A program made the translations under genes and the position numbers. Positions 22,201-37,200 of a stretch of 59,488 nt of DNA are shown one piece after another. Within the stretch, counting starts at the first letter, position 1. Each line of letters begins with the position of its first letter. The notes beneath the pieces are model-generated. The model was not told the origin of the DNA. It worked only from the letters and a program-made list of their open reading frames with translations, and made no database searches. This stretch comes from CAVVYA01 sp964577835 (lineage in GTDB: Bacteria > Pseudomonadota > Alphaproteobacteria > SMXQ01): assembly GCA_964577835.1 (NCBI GenBank), contig CAZOBN010000005.1:1-59488 (forward strand), in the 5' to 3' direction.

Positions 22201-25200
22201 CCTGGCCAAGAAGCAGGGCGTGAAGGTTGCGTGGCTAGTTCGGCGAGCTGTCGAGAAGCTTTTAGAAGAAGCCGCCGGTGGACCGATGTTGCCGCTGGAT
22301 ATGGAAGGGGGCGAGGATGTTGAGCGCTGAACTCTTCGCAGGTTGTGGGGGGCTAGCGATGGGCATGTCCCATGCTGGCTTCAAGCATCATTACATGGCT
22401 GAGTTGGATCATAACGCTGTGGCAACCGTGCTCCACAACAAGGCCAAGGGCGTCGAGTACGTCCGCGATTGGCCAATAAATCTCCAGGATGTTCGCGAAA
22501 TTGATTGGAAGGCACTAAGCGTTCTCGACTTAGTGTCGGGAGGGCCGCCGTGCCAGCCATTTGGGATTGGGGGCAAAAAGCGGGGGCAAGAGGACCATCG
22601 CGACATGTGGCCGGAAGCGATCCGTGCTATTCGCGAGGCGAGGCCGCGTCTCTTTCTTTTTGAAAATGTGAGGAATCTGGCGGGGCCACGTTTCCAGTCC
22701 TACTTGGGATGGATTGTCGCCCATCTTGAGCGTCCGACATTAATTCGTCGTCCAAACGAGACGCATGATGCGCACCGTGCGCGCCTGTTGGCATGTCGAT
22801 CTGCGCGGGATTACGAGGTTGTTTGGCAGGTGGTGAACGCGGCCGATTTCGGAGCAGCGCAGATCAGGCATCGCGTGCTGATCTTTGGAATACGGCGTGA
22901 CATGGGTATTGTTCCTGAGCCGATGACGCCGACGCATTCCCGCGATCGGCTGCTCTGGGATCAGTATGTCACGGGCGAGTATTGGCGCCGGCACGGCCTT
23001 AAGCGTCGCAGAAAAGCGCTTCTGACGCAGGATCAGATTCGACTAGAGCCGTTGTTGCGCAAGGGCGAGAAGCCCGGCGGAGCGCCGTGGGTAACGGTCC
23101 GAGACGCGTTGCGTGGCCTAGGCGAGCCCAATGGATGCTGGAACCACGTTCTACAACCCGGGGCGCGCGTCTATCCTGGTCATACCGGGAGTCCATTGGA
23201 CCTCCCCGCGAAAGCCCTAAAGGCCGGGGATCATGGGGTGCCTGGAGGCGAGAACATGATGGTCCGCGACGATGGCACCGTCCGCTACTTCACGACACGG
23301 GAGGCGGCGCGGCTTGTCGGTCTGCCGGATGACTATGAATTTCCTCGATCTTGGACGGAGAGCATGCGGCAGCTAGGAAATGCGGTCCCCGCGCCATTGG
23401 CCGCCGCCGCTGGGCAATGGCTGAGAAAGCAGATACAAAACTGCGCTAGTGCCGAAGCGCTGGCTGACGGGCGCTGAGTCGCCTAGAATTGGGATTTCCA
23501 TAGGAGCCGGAGGGCGATTCGCGGGCGAGAGACCTTATCGGCACCCGAAGGGGGTTGTGATAGATGGCTCGCGCACCGGATAGAGTAGCCTTACAGGCCT
23601 TAGAAAAGGCGCTTGACGCTGTTCTAGCCACAGTGGGCAATAATCCCTCGCCCACGGTTGTGCGCCGTATTCGTGAGGGCCTGGCGGCCCATGCAGACGC
23701 GGTTGAGACCGCTCGATCGGCCACGGATCCCATACGAATGCCCCGATCAACCTTCGATCCCGCTGATCCGAAGGCGATCGGGCGTATGGTGTCCATCGCG
23801 CTGTTGGCTCAGCCACTGGTCCAGTTAACCGAAGTGCGACCCGCGTACGGGTCCGGCGTTTATGCCATCTACTATCGGGGCGATCATCCGCTGTATGCGA
23901 ATATCACGGGATCCGAGACGCCGATTTACGTCGGAAAAGCCGACCCAGCGAACGATGACGCGAGCACGACGCGCGAGCAAGGACCGAGACTTACAGCGCG
24001 ACTCCTGGAGCACGCGGGCACTATCAGCACCGCAGAGGCATTTGCTGATCGGATACCACCACATTTATCGAGCATTCGGCTCGTTCACTTCTCCTGCCGG
24101 CGGCTGGTGTGCGCCACGAACGCCCAGCTCGCCGCAGAGAAGCATCTCATCCGGACATTTTGGCCTCTCTGGAACTCGGAGACCAAGGCTTGTTGGGGAA
24201 TGAGCAAGCACGGCGATGCGGCCACAACCCGCGCCAACAAGCGATCGCCATGGGACGTTGTCCATCCGGGGCGACTGTGGGCTCTGGACACCCGCCTGCT
24301 GGATTCGCTCACCCCGGATGAGATTACTCAACGCATCAACGCGACGCTTGAGCGGGTGCCCGCTCGTCGCGATCACGCGGCGCTCCTTGAGGAGATGCTC
24401 GAGGGTTTCCGCCAAGATGATATTCAGCGTTCCGATGAAGAAATCCCTCCGGTCGGAGCAAACGCCGCTGGCCCAGAACTTGACGAGGCTGGCGGTGTCG
24501 ACGACGAATAAAATTGATCCAGAGCGAAGTGCCCAGATGGCGCTTGTTCGCGGCAAAGACACGAAGCCAGAGCTACGTGTCAGACGGGCGCTTCATGCGG
24601 CGGGTTTGCGGTACCGTGTCCAGGCAAAGGGACTTCCCGGCAAACCGGATATTATCTTCCGAGGTCGCCGGATCGTGGTTTTCGTTCATGGCTGTTTTTG
24701 GCATCAACATCCAAGTCCAAATTGCCGACTTGCCCGGATGCCAAAGTCGAGGCTGGACTTTTGGAGACCTAAGCTCAGAGGCAATCGCGAACGCGACGAA
24801 CGCGTTAAAGCGGCCTTGGAAAATCAAGGTTGGCGAATTATTGAGGTCTGGGAATGTGAAACCAAACCCGAGCACCTGCGGAAGCTCGTCGCCGAAATCA
24901 AGATTCAGGACTGACGTCAACAAGCAACATGGCTCAACAAGCAGGGGGCTGGGCAGGAAATGACTAAAGAATTCGATCTCACACCTGATCCACGCGTCCT
25001 GCAAATGCTGGGCGAGATCAAGCTCCCGCAGTGGCGCTGCCTGGCCGAGCTGATCGACAATTCAATCGACGGCTTCGTCCACGCAGCGCGGTCCGGCGCA
25101 CCCATCGACGCGCCGGAAATTGGCGTCACGCTGCCTATGGCCGACAACGAAAATGCTCGGGTTGTCGTCAAGGATAACGGCCCGGGCATGTCATTCGAGT

Positions 25201-28200
25201 CATTGGAAAACGCTGTGCGCGCGGGTTGGTCGGGTAATGATCCACTATCCAACTTGGGCCTTTTCGGTATGGGCTTCAACATCGCGACGGCGCGGTTGGG
25301 CCTGGTGACCGAGGTATGGACGAGCCGCGCGGGTGACCCGGAGGAAGTTGGGGTTCGCATCGACCTGGAGGAGCTTCGGGCTACGCGGAGCTTTAAAGTC
25401 CCACGTCAGACGCGCGCGAAACCGGATCACAACGCGCACGGCACAATGATTGTCATCAGCCGCCTCAAGCCGGATCAGCGCGCGTACTTGGCGCGGGGTC
25501 CCAATCAGAAGACGATGCGCAAACATCTGGCGCGCGCCTATTCCTCCTTACTTGGGCAGTCCGAGGCCGGAACAATTCGACTGATGATTGGAGGCACCCG
25601 ACTCTCGCCGCGCCGGCATTGCGTCTGGAACGGGGAGCGGAGTGTTTCATTTCCCGACGGAACCGTCGCGCGGGCCGTTGAACACATCGACGTAAAGCTG
25701 GCTCCGCGCCGCTACTGCACCCATTGCATGCGAACTCTCGCGGCTGCCGAGGAAACCTGTCCGACCGGCAGTCCGAGTTGCCACGTCATCGAGGTTAAAC
25801 GCCGCATTCATGGCTGGATCGGGCTTCAGCGATATCTGCACAACACGGAATACGGTCTCGACTTCATTCGTAACGGTCGAAAGATCGAGATCGCGAACAA
25901 GGACATGTTTGAATGGAGCGATGGCGATACCTCCGAGGTTGAATATCCCACCGATGACCCGCGCGGTCGCGGCCGCTTCATCGGCGAGATCCATATCGAT
26001 CATTGCCGCGTGAGTTACACGAAGGATCGCTTTGAGCGTGACGATCCCGCTTGGAGCGAGATGGTGCGAGTAGTCCGAGGCGAGGGCCCGCTTCGGCCGA
26101 TCGTCGCGAAGCAGCGCGGCTATCAGGGCAATGATAGCCCCCTTTATAGGCTTTATCAGGCTTTCAGGCGCTCTAGTCCCCAGGGCAAGAACGGCTTGTG
26201 GTCGCGCGTTCTCGTGGTCAAGAACAACGATCGCGCGCAGCAGATGGCTGAGCTTTTTGATGAGGGCGATCCCGACTACTTGACGGACGAGCGTTGGTGG
26301 CAGCTCGTCCTCGAGCATGACAAGGAAGTGCTCGGGGAGACGCCCGGGGATGGTGGCGACACCCCGCTTCCGCCCGGGTTCGTGGATGAGCCACCTTCGC
26401 CAACTCCGGGTGAGCCCACAGCCCCTACCCCAGCACAACCTCAGCCGCAACCCGAGCCACCGCCGCCGCCAGCGCGCCGGCCGATTCATGAGTTGTCGCG
26501 CAAGTACATCCATCCGACCTTTCGGGTGGAGTACGAGATCCAGGCGTATGGCGTCGCGAGCAACGATCCGGATCTTCCCACTGGACTGCCGTGGATTTTG
26601 AAGCTCGACGACGTGGCGACGCGGACCTACGGCTTCCTCGTCGATGTGTCCCACGACGTCTTCCGTTCCAGCACCATGACTCCGCTTGATGGCTTACTAA
26701 CAGAGCTGACGTATCGCACGGTCGAGTTCCTGAAGGGACAAGCGCAAGACCCGTCCGTCGCAGGCGTGTTGGCCGACTTCCGAAAGCAGTACTGCGTCGA
26801 TACCAGGCTCGATCCGCAGGAGATCATCACCTTGGCTTCTTCAGTTCTCGGGGACATGGCGCGGGCCGTTCCATCACTGACCGGTGCCGGCGAGGGAATG
26901 GTGATGTTCAATGAGCTTGAGGACAGCGAGAAGGAGGCAGTGGCCCGGCGAATGGCCAATCGCGGCGTACCTGATCATAAGGCCCTGATCGCCGATGGAC
27001 GCTTCTGGGACTATGCCGATCCCGAATCGTTGAGGACCCTGTTCAATCGACATCCCGAAATCTTTTTGGACGGCAAGTTCTGGAACGATCCCTACACCAG
27101 CGTGGATTTTGGAAGCGTCGCAGTCACGGAGCAGGCGCGCCGCTCGGTGCGGGCGCGATACGACGCATATCTAGGTGATGCAGTTTGGCTCGCGAACCAG
27201 TCGCCGGCCGACATCGAGCGCGCGAATCGCGACGCCGTTATTCGTGCGACCTGCTCAGTCCGATTGCTCAAATTTGATGTGTCGAACTAATGCGGGAACC
27301 ATTCCTCGACGCGACGCGACTGTTGGAGGGGTCCTGGCAGGCATTTGAACGCGACGTCGCGCGGCTGCTGATCTGCAATGGGTTCGAGGATGTGAGACTT
27401 GTCGCTGGAAGCGGCGACCATGGCGCGGATGTGCTTGGTGTGAAGAACGCCGAGCTTTGGGTGATCCAGTGTAAATTCACGACGGGTGGTTATCCTTCAG
27501 CGAGCGCGGTGAACGAGGTAGGCGAGGCGGCGCGCTTCTATAAGGCTGATCGCATATACGTTGCTTCTAGCAGGAGGGCTGGGCCCGCGACCTACGAGGC
27601 CATCAAACGCTGGAAGGCACTCGGAATCGAAATCGGCGTTCTTGAGCCGGCGATGCTTCTTGAGCTCGCGCGCAAGAGCCCGGAATATTCAGTTCATTGG
27701 CGGGAACTGCGGGACTATCAGGACGAAGCGGTCGAGAAGTTTGTGACATCGCTTCGTGAGACTGGACGTGGGCAAGTCGTCCTGGCCACAGGCCTCGGAA
27801 AAACCGTCGTGCTCGCTGAGAGTGTGGCTCAGCTTTTTCGCGACAACGCCGTCCCCGGGGGGCAGGCGCTAGTCTTGGCGGGCACGCGCGAACTCGTCGA
27901 TCAACTTCAGCGATCATTCTGGGATCAGCTTCCAAAATGGATTGCGACCCATCGCCTGATTGGAGGTGAGAGCCCAAGTGATTGGGATGGCATCACTTTC
28001 GCAACCATTCAAAGCGCGGTCTCGCGCCTTGATGAACTGCCCGCGTTTGGTCTCGTACTTATCGATGAGGCTCACCATGTAGGTTCCGAGACTTTCCGTC
28101 GCGTCACGGATCATCTTTCGGAGGCGATGATAGGAGGTGTCACAGCCACGCCATGGCGAGGCGACGGTTACGACATCGACGAGCTGCTCGGTCCTCCCGT

Positions 28201-31200
28201 CGTCAAGATCGGGATCGCGGAGGGGCTTAAACGTGGATTTCTATGCCAGGCCGATTACCGCCTTCTTGCTGACAACATTGACTGGGAGCTGGTTCGCACA
28301 CAATCTCAAAACCGCTATTCCCTCAGTCAGCTGAATTGCCTTCTGTTATTACCTACCAGAGATGAGGAGGCCGGTCGGGCAATACGCGACACTTTCGACA
28401 AGGAGCGTCGACGATCAGCCATCGTGTTTTGCGCTTCTGTCCAACATGCCAGTAGCTTTGCGGCCACTCTGAGGCTGTTCGGGTTTCGCGCTGAGCCAAT
28501 CACGGGTGAGATGACGGCGCGGGAACGCGATCGAACGATGGCGGCCTTCCGGAAGGGTGCCTTGGACATCGTTACCACGCGCGACCTTTTCAATGAGGGC
28601 GTAGATGTGCCCGACGTCGACATGATCGTTTTCATGCGCGTGACCCACAGTCGACGGATCTTCGTGCAGCAACTTGGGCGCGGGCTTCGCATCAGTCCAA
28701 AGAAGACAAAGGTCGTTGTCCTCGACTTCGTCAGCGACCTGCGTCGCATCGCGGAGGTTGTGGAGCTCGAGAAGGCCTCGCACGGCGATCTCGAACGCCT
28801 CCGGCTCCCCGGCATGGTGCAATTCCGAGACGAGGGTGCCGGAAGCTTCATGCTAGACTGGATGCGAGACCAGGCTGATCTCTTCATGCGCGAAGGAGAT
28901 CCTACGCTGGAGCTGCCGGCATTCGACTTCCCGAAGCCCCACGGTCGAGGGACAGTCCAATGATGATACCCGAGGAGATACGCGACGGCCTTCGCGAGAA
29001 GCTCTGGGGCGCTGCTGACGATTTGGGGTGGGCGTCGCTGAACGATTCCGAGCGGTCTCAGTATTACGAGAGGTGGACGAAGGACCCCGCGATAGGAGGC
29101 CAGCTCGCGCACTTCATGGACCCACGGAAGGTGCGGGTTTACATCAAAGATTCGCTGATCAAGCCCTATGAACGGGCTCGACTGCTTGCAAGTGAGGCGG
29201 AGATATGGCATGCGCTCGAGACCGCGCCCCCAACTGCGGCCGTCGAGACCTTCATCAAGCCTCATGGATGCCGTTTGGACGACGGCAAGGTTATCTGTTG
29301 GGGCAAGAGTCGCGATTGGAAACTCATTCTAATGGCGGTGTTCGAGCGCGGTCGTTCTAGGCACGAGGGTAGACCGTTTGGGGCGGTTTTGCTGGAGACT
29401 GGCAAGACATCGAACGAAGGCACGCGAAATCTCGTCAGGGATGCCTCCACCCGTCTCGGAATCGAAAAACTTGCATGGTTGGACTAACGCCCATGCGTGA
29501 GAAGTTTTCAGGATGGTATCCAAAGAAACCCGATGAGATAGCCAAGCTTTGGGACAATGCCATATTCATTCCCGACGCGAATGTGCTGCTTCATTCCTTA
29601 CGTCATTCGGCAGAGGTGCGTGACGAGCTACTTCGGCTATTCGAAGTTCTCGGCGAGGCGCTTTGGGTCCCTTATCAGGTCGGCTTGGAATTCCATTGCA
29701 ACAGACTGGACGTGGAGCTTGGCGCGCTGGATGCGTACGACTCGCTGATAAAGGACCAAGAAGCGATCTTAGAGAAGGCCCGCGATCGCCTTCGCCAAGT
29801 CCGGGCACATCCAACCATCAACGTGCCGAGGGAGCTGTCTGCGCTCGACATGTTTCTGACGGACTTCAAGGCACGAATGCAAGCGGCGCGTGCAGCACAT
29901 CCGTCGACCGAGATCGAGGGCGTTGTCGACAGGCTCACTAAGATTCTCGAACATCGTGTCGGAGAGAAGTGGTCGCCAGCCAAGCTCGCTACACTGAAGA
30001 GGGAGGGCGAGGATCGCTATGCGAAAAAAGTTCCGCCGGGCTACAAGGACAATAAAAAGGACGCCGGAGAGTTCGACAAATTCGGTGATCTCATTATATG
30101 GAAAGAGATGATAGCCAAAGCCACGGCCGACAAGCGTCCGGTGATTTTCATTTCCGACGACGCCAAGGAAGATTGGTGGTGGATCCACCGCGGCCGTAAG
30201 ATGGGCCCGCGCCCGGAATTGATTGAGGAGTTTCGGGCGGAAGCAGGTCAGGATTTCCATATCTACGAGTTCAGCCAGTTCCTTCGATTCGCCGCTCACC
30301 GCTTTCCAGAAATCAAGGCGAGCGTCGAAAAAGTGGAAGAGAGTTTGCTCGCGGATGAGGCAGCTCGACGCAGACAGAGTGATGCGGCAGAGGCAAAGGT
30401 CGCCGAGATGCGGCTTCGCCAACTTGAGGACGAGCGCGACCAGTTGGTCGCGGCGCTGTCTGGGACGCCGGGGAGTCTGGCCGAGGGCGTTTCGGTCGAC
30501 CGTGCCACTCTGCGTGCGCGGCTGCGTGAGCTTAACGCAGAGATCAATCTCCTGTCGCCCAACGCCGATACGGATGACGAATGAGTAGCTCATTAAATGA
30601 GCCAAGAAATAAGGGTTAACGGGAGCTGGCGAGCATTGTTTGTGCGGGTTCTAGCGAAACATTACACCTGGAAAACGCGGTTCGTGAGCCGGTCCATACG
30701 TCCCAGAAAAGCGGGAAAATCGCGGCGCGCTTGTCTCACCGAAGCGACGTTTGAGATCTGTAGCCGATGAAGATCGCATGTCTGGATGGGGGTCTTTGGT
30801 TTGGAACCCCGCTAATTTGCTGATTGTAGGCGAATGGCGGCGGGACGGTCCGACGCTACCAGTCGAGTTCTCGCGCCAGTCGAAGGACGGGCGCGTAACG
30901 CTGGTCATCACCGAGGGCTCCAAGCCACTCATCGTCCTTTGGAGCGAACTCAATACTAAATCTCTGAGCGAGGCACGCGAAATGCTCCGGACCCGCGAAG
31001 GGGTGCCGAAGTCGCAGGCAGCGTCATCGATCGGTTCGTGGAGCACGACCAAATCAACCACAGATGCCACAGCTCATGTGATCGCGGATTGGGCCGTGGC
31101 GGCCAAGGTCGACGGCGTGGTTTGGACCGCGCTTCCCTCAAAGTTCTCAGACGAGCAGATCACGCCGACAAGCGATCAAGTGGTCGCCTATCTGTCCGGG

Positions 31201-34200
31201 CTTGAAGGGGAGCGGCGCCGGCTTGCCGAGGAGTATATTCGCCGGGCGCCCCGTCAGATCATGACCGCTTACCGGCGGCGCATCGAACGCGAGCTCGGCT
31301 GGACATCCCTCACATGAGCGCTGAAGCTCACGAGCTTCTGCGGGATCGGATCGAGCAACAGCGTCTCTTCGTAGATCAGTGGCGCACGCCTGTCGAGCCA
31401 CTCCTGTTCGAGACGCTTCGGGCTATCGACAATGTCTTCTGCCAGGATTTGTTCTATCCGCCAAATGCGCCCAAACGCTTGCCCTCTCCGTACTATTCGC
31501 TGCTCTCCTGGGGCGTGAACCACGCTTTGTCGAAAATGTTGCCGGACAGCCTGGGTTTCGGACCATTCGAGCTGTTTCCCAGCAAAAAGATCACTCAGTC
31601 TCCAGCCGATGAGTTCTTATTTCATTGCGGCGCCCTTCAGCGGGCCGAGCTCCTTCAAGGGTGGCTGACCGAGGGCCTCGTGCATGCGCGTCTGGATACA
31701 CCGAATCGCGTTCTGCCGTCCGGCATACAAAAAATCGTGGTTCTCAAGAGCGCTCACCCATCGCTGTTCCACGAAGTCGTTTCCAGCGCGCATCGCCAAT
31801 GGCTCAGCGAACTGATGTCGGAATTTGACAGGGAGTGGGAACGAGATCTAGAACGCCGACATATGGAAATTTTGCCGGATCTGGTCCGTTACGTAGACGT
31901 TCTCGGTGACTGGGGCATCAAGTATTCGAGCACCAAGGAGATCGACGACTACTTTCTGGAGTGGGGACAGGTTTACCTCCGGCGAATGTGGGGCCAGGAT
32001 TTACTTGGGCCGGAGGATCGCATAGGAGGCGCCGAGTTCAGGGACTATCTTGGAGTGCTGGCGGCGCTGGCAGGACGCGCGCAGAAGCATCTTTGCTTCG
32101 CCTTAATGCTCAAACGGCGATACACGCAACTCGATATCCGTAACCTTCTCACCACCTTCTCGCCTTACTACGAATTTGTGACGCGGCTCGCTGCACACTT
32201 GGACGCGGATACGCTGCAAATACAAAAGCTGCTCAGTTCACTCATGCTTGAGCCGAGTAATAGAGACATTCACACGTCATCGGCTGATACAGCATGGGCT
32301 CCAATTGTACGTGGCTCGTATGACAATTGCATCCTCCCGCTATACGGCTTGGAGATAAACCCATTCCTCTTTTTGCTGACCGATTTGCAAGCGAAGTATC
32401 CGAAAGAGTGGTCGTCTGCGGCAAACAACCGGGAACGACGTTGGTTCAAGGACCTTAAGTTGCTTTTTCCGTTGGGACGCTGGCAGACGAAGGAAACCCT
32501 GAAACTACGTGACGGGTCCAAGACCGTTACGGACATAGACTTCTTGGCTTACGACACCCGTTTCAATGAACTAGCCATATTTCAGCTCAAGTGGCAGCAT
32601 CCCGTCGGGGTCGACAACCGCCGTCGCCGAAGCGCCGGGAAGAACTTCGTTTCGGAAGCGAATGTCTGGGTAATGACCGTTAGCGATTGGATCGACAAAC
32701 ACGGCATGAACGAACTGATTGGACGCGCGGGACTCTCCGTAAGGCCAGGGCTGCGCCTACATATTTTCGTGATTGCTCGTTACAATGCGTTCTTTTCCGG
32801 CTATGCGGTTAAGGGTGACAGAACCATATGGGCCGACTGGAATCATCTAATGAAAACGCGGTATGAAAAACCGGCCGCGTCTCTTAGCGAGATTGCTGAT
32901 GCGCTTAGAGCGCAAGTCGCCGCGATCACAGCCTCGTTTCCGGGGGAGAGCTACGTCGTGCCTCTGTCCGACATCGCGATTGTGCTCAATCCCGTTTCGG
33001 AGCCGTCGATGACTGAACGCACCAGGCTATCGCCGGACCCGGCTCTCTAGCTTCGCCGTAAGGCTGGTCAATCGTGATGCGCCCGAGGTCGACCTGCCCG
33101 TCGGCGCGGCTCGTGTGCGCCGTCTTCTCCTGCACCAGTTGATGGAAAGGTGCTGACCGGCGAGCTCGTCGAGGAGGTGAAACGCTTTGCTAACCGCGCC
33201 ACGAGTTGCTCGCTGAACTGGTCCTCGATCCCGACGAGGGCGATGTGCTCCCCAACGCCGACGAGATGGCCGCTACCGCCTGGCGCACGTTGCAGCTGCC
33301 GGACATCGCGACGCTTCGCGGGCGACTGACCACGGAGTGGCCGGTCTATGCGCTGCTTAAGTGGCGCTCAAACCTAAGCGCACTCGCCGCGCGCATCGAT
33401 GCCCTCGCGTACGCCGGATATCGAGCCGAGGTGATCGTCGACTGGAAGAGCGATGTGGATCCGTCCGACGCGGACATTCGTCTGCATGCGGGTAAGCTCG
33501 AAGACTATCTGCGGCCGACAGGCGCCCCTCGGGGCGCACTGGTCTACATGACGCCCGGTTTTGTTCGCTGGGTTGCGGTCGGCTCGGAGGCGGAGCGGTG
33601 ATGTTGGGGAGTGGTTGAGTTCCGATAGGGGTCGCAAACGCCCTCATGGATCAGCCGGAACGGGAGAGGTGTTAGAAATTTGTAATCACAGCCTCGACTG
33701 GTCAGAACAAGGGACGCAGTAAGATCTTTAGTTGCTGAGTAGGCGCTCGCGGCGGTTCGCAATGGAGACCGTACCGTGAACACTTTACCCCATTCTGTTC
33801 AATTCAAGCTGCTCCTTCGGACATAGGAAGCGGCCCGGGCGAGATGCGTATGCGCCGCAGGTCCTTTGCTATGCGGCTCGTCAACAGATCGACCTGCTGG
33901 GATTGTCTTTTGGAATGGGGGTTTTCCATGAGAAACGCGTCCGGCCTCATCGTAGGCGCTATCCTGGCCGCGGGGCTCACGCTCACAAACCAGAGCAATG
34001 CCACCGCGATCACGGGCACATCTCTCTTCCTTGATAATCGTTTCAACGACATCACGTTTGGATCGCAAGGCGCGCGTCTTCACGTCGAGGCACGGGTAGA
34101 CGACGTTTTGGGAGTGCCGGACAACATTGTGAGTGTTCGCGCCACGCACGCTACTTCTGGTCATCAGTACAACTTAGGCTACGCTGCAAAGGGGAATTTT

Positions 34201-37200
34201 TCGACTCCAACGTTCGCCCCATACATCCGATCTCGGCTGTACTCCTCGGTGCCTGCCATCGACCGCACAGGACGATACATCATCGAAGCATTGAACGCTC
34301 AGGGAGCAGTGGTCAGCAGGCAGACGCAGTTTCTGAACGCCGCGGAGCAACTCAGCACTCCGTCTAATCTGCATTTCTCCGGCAGCAACAGACTGGCTCC
34401 GCATGTGACTGCGGACGCAGTGGCGGGTGCCGACCAATATCAGCTGAGGATCTGGGACTCGGCGGATAACCGACTGTATAACTCGCTACGTCAGCCCGGT
34501 CCGACGTTCGCTGTTCCAGCCGGGATTCTTTCGCAGAGCAACAGCTATGCCATTGCGATCGAGGCGCTTGATCTTGATGGCTTCGGTAATCTTGAGCGGC
34601 GCTCCGTCACCTTTGCGCCATACGTCACGCCGCTACCACCAACGCGTCCAGTTGTGAGCGGGCTTTTCGACAAGAACAAGCCAACCATTGTAGTCACTCA
34701 TGGCTGGCAGCCCGGCCTCGTGACGCCAGACGACGTATGGTGGAGAGATATGATCAATGACATTAGTAAAAGACCTTTAGCCGGCACTAACCCTCCCGAT
34801 CGCGACACCTACGGCGAAACGTATAATATCGGTGCCATCGAGTGGGGTGATGCGTATAAGGGAATTAGCTTCACGGACGTCGTGGGATTCCTTCAAGCGA
34901 AGGCCTCTGTTTCGAGCAATGGAAGTGCTCTTGCGCAACGGCTCGTACAAGAACTCGGCGCGGACTATAAAAACGAAATTCATTTCATCGGTCATAGCCT
35001 CGGTACCATCGTTAATGCGGCTGCTGTAGACGCATTGACCGATGGCCCCTACAACTGGAACATTGGCCAATTTACAATTCTTGATGCTCCGCTCAAGCTC
35101 CCCCTCATTGACTATCCCAAGGACTACTTTCGCCGCGTGCTCCCGGAAAATGCGGTCAATTACGTAGACAATTATTATGGAACATCGTCCCTGGCAGTAG
35201 GTGCCGATATATGCGGCAACACAGACTGCGCATATAACCGGCCACTGGATCGTAGCCACTCCGGCGTGCGCGAATACTACGGGGAAACAATTGCAAATCC
35301 CTCTATCCAAGACGGCTTTTTCTACGATTTGGCAGGAGGGGGAGGAGCGGCTCGCCCCAATTCGCCATGGGATCCAGGAGCCGAGGAAACACCGTTGGTC
35401 GCCGTTCTGCAGCCAGAGTTGAATGCTGCATGGATTCCCGTCGGGAATGTGACACTTCTGGCGAATGAAGCACGTCTTTTTCCTTCATCACCAGCCGCGA
35501 TCGCCACCTCTCTCTTCATCCCAGACGACGCAGACTATCTCAGTTTCGATTTTCTGTTCGAGCATGCGCTCGGCGATGAATTCCTCACCGTGCTCCTCGA
35601 CGACACGCCGGTGTTCTCGTTCCTCGCAAGCTCAGTATTTCAACCTGACACGTACCAAAACTCCGGGCTCCTGCCGATCGATCAGTTCGCAGGCGGCATC
35701 CACAAGCTGACGTACTGGCTGGACGGCGACCCCGGCATGGAGCTGGGATTAAGAAACATTGCGTTCAGTGGGAGCGCGGCTGTCCCCGAGCCCGGGACGG
35801 CTTTTCTGTTCCTTCCCGCACTCATTGTCCTGTGGCGCCTAGGTGGCGTTCGCAGAGGCATGCATTCGGTGGCACTCCGCTCTATCGCATTGGCTGCATT
35901 CATAGTTGGTGGCGCATCATCTTTCTCCAGCACGCCGGCGGCCGCTCAGGCGATCACAAAAGCCGACTTGGTGGGATATTTTGAAGGAGACTATTCGAGC
36001 AACTGCAACAGGGGTGCGGCGCAGACAGTGGCGCTAAAGATCGAGGATGGCGCGCCGATGCGTGGTCAGTTCACAAATCCATTTGGCACCTGGAATACGC
36101 CGGTGTCGTTACGCGACGGCAAAATCCTTATGAGCATCGATTTTGCCCGGCGCGAATGGGAGGGCGTAAAGCAGGAAGGAACATTGCGTCTAACCACCAA
36201 ATACACCTTCTACTCCGACAGGTCGCAGCGGGATTGCACGGCAACAGTTTGGCTTGATAAATCACCGTAAAACTCTAGGTGCGTCCTACGCAGCAGACGG
36301 GCATGAAGGCATTTCCTCGGCACATTTTCGCGCCATGACGAAATATCTTTCGCCGCTATCTTTGATGAATGGATCAGAGCCCATCCATCTCATATTTTGC
36401 TCGAACGAATGGACGCACGACGCAGACGTTCGGCATCAAACAGCCTGATCGACTCTCACATCTTTACGTAGTCGGCAAGACCGGCACCGGAAAATCAACA
36501 CTTCTCCATGCGCTCGTTCTGCAAGATGTGTTTGCACATCAAGGATTTTGCCTCGTTGATCCCCATGGAGACCTGTCTGAGCGGATAGCGGCCGAGGCTA
36601 AGCGCTCGGAGAGGGTAGATGTTATTTACTGGAACGTGCCTGATCCATCCTCGCCCTATGGATACAACCCACTCCGTCATGTGCGTAAGGACAAGATACC
36701 ACTTGCGGCGTCCGGAATGCTTGAAGCGCTCAAGAAGCACTGGAGCGACGCATGGGGTCCGCGCATGGAGCACATCCTGCGCAATGCGCTCTATGCGCTG
36801 CTGGAATCAGAAGGATCGGTATTTTCCGACATTCTTCGGCTTATCTCTGATGACCGATACCGAAAGCAGATAGCGGCTACCATTACCAATGAGCCGGTGC
36901 GCACCTTCTGGCTCAAGGAATTCCCGAAATATTCCTTTCGCTACCGGGCCGATGGAATCGCGCCAATCCAGAATAAGGTGGGCGCGTTTCTCGCCGATCC
37001 AGTGCTCCGCAGAATCCTGACAGAGCCGCAGCAGGATTTGCATCTCCGCCGCCTTATGGATAATGGTGGTGGGCTCATCGTCAATCTTGCGAAGGGACAG
37101 ATTGGCGAGGACAGCGCCGACTTATTAGGGAGCCTCTTGGTCTCGACGATAGGGTTGGCCGCGTTTAGCCGCGCGGAGTTACCGGAAACCGCACGCCGGC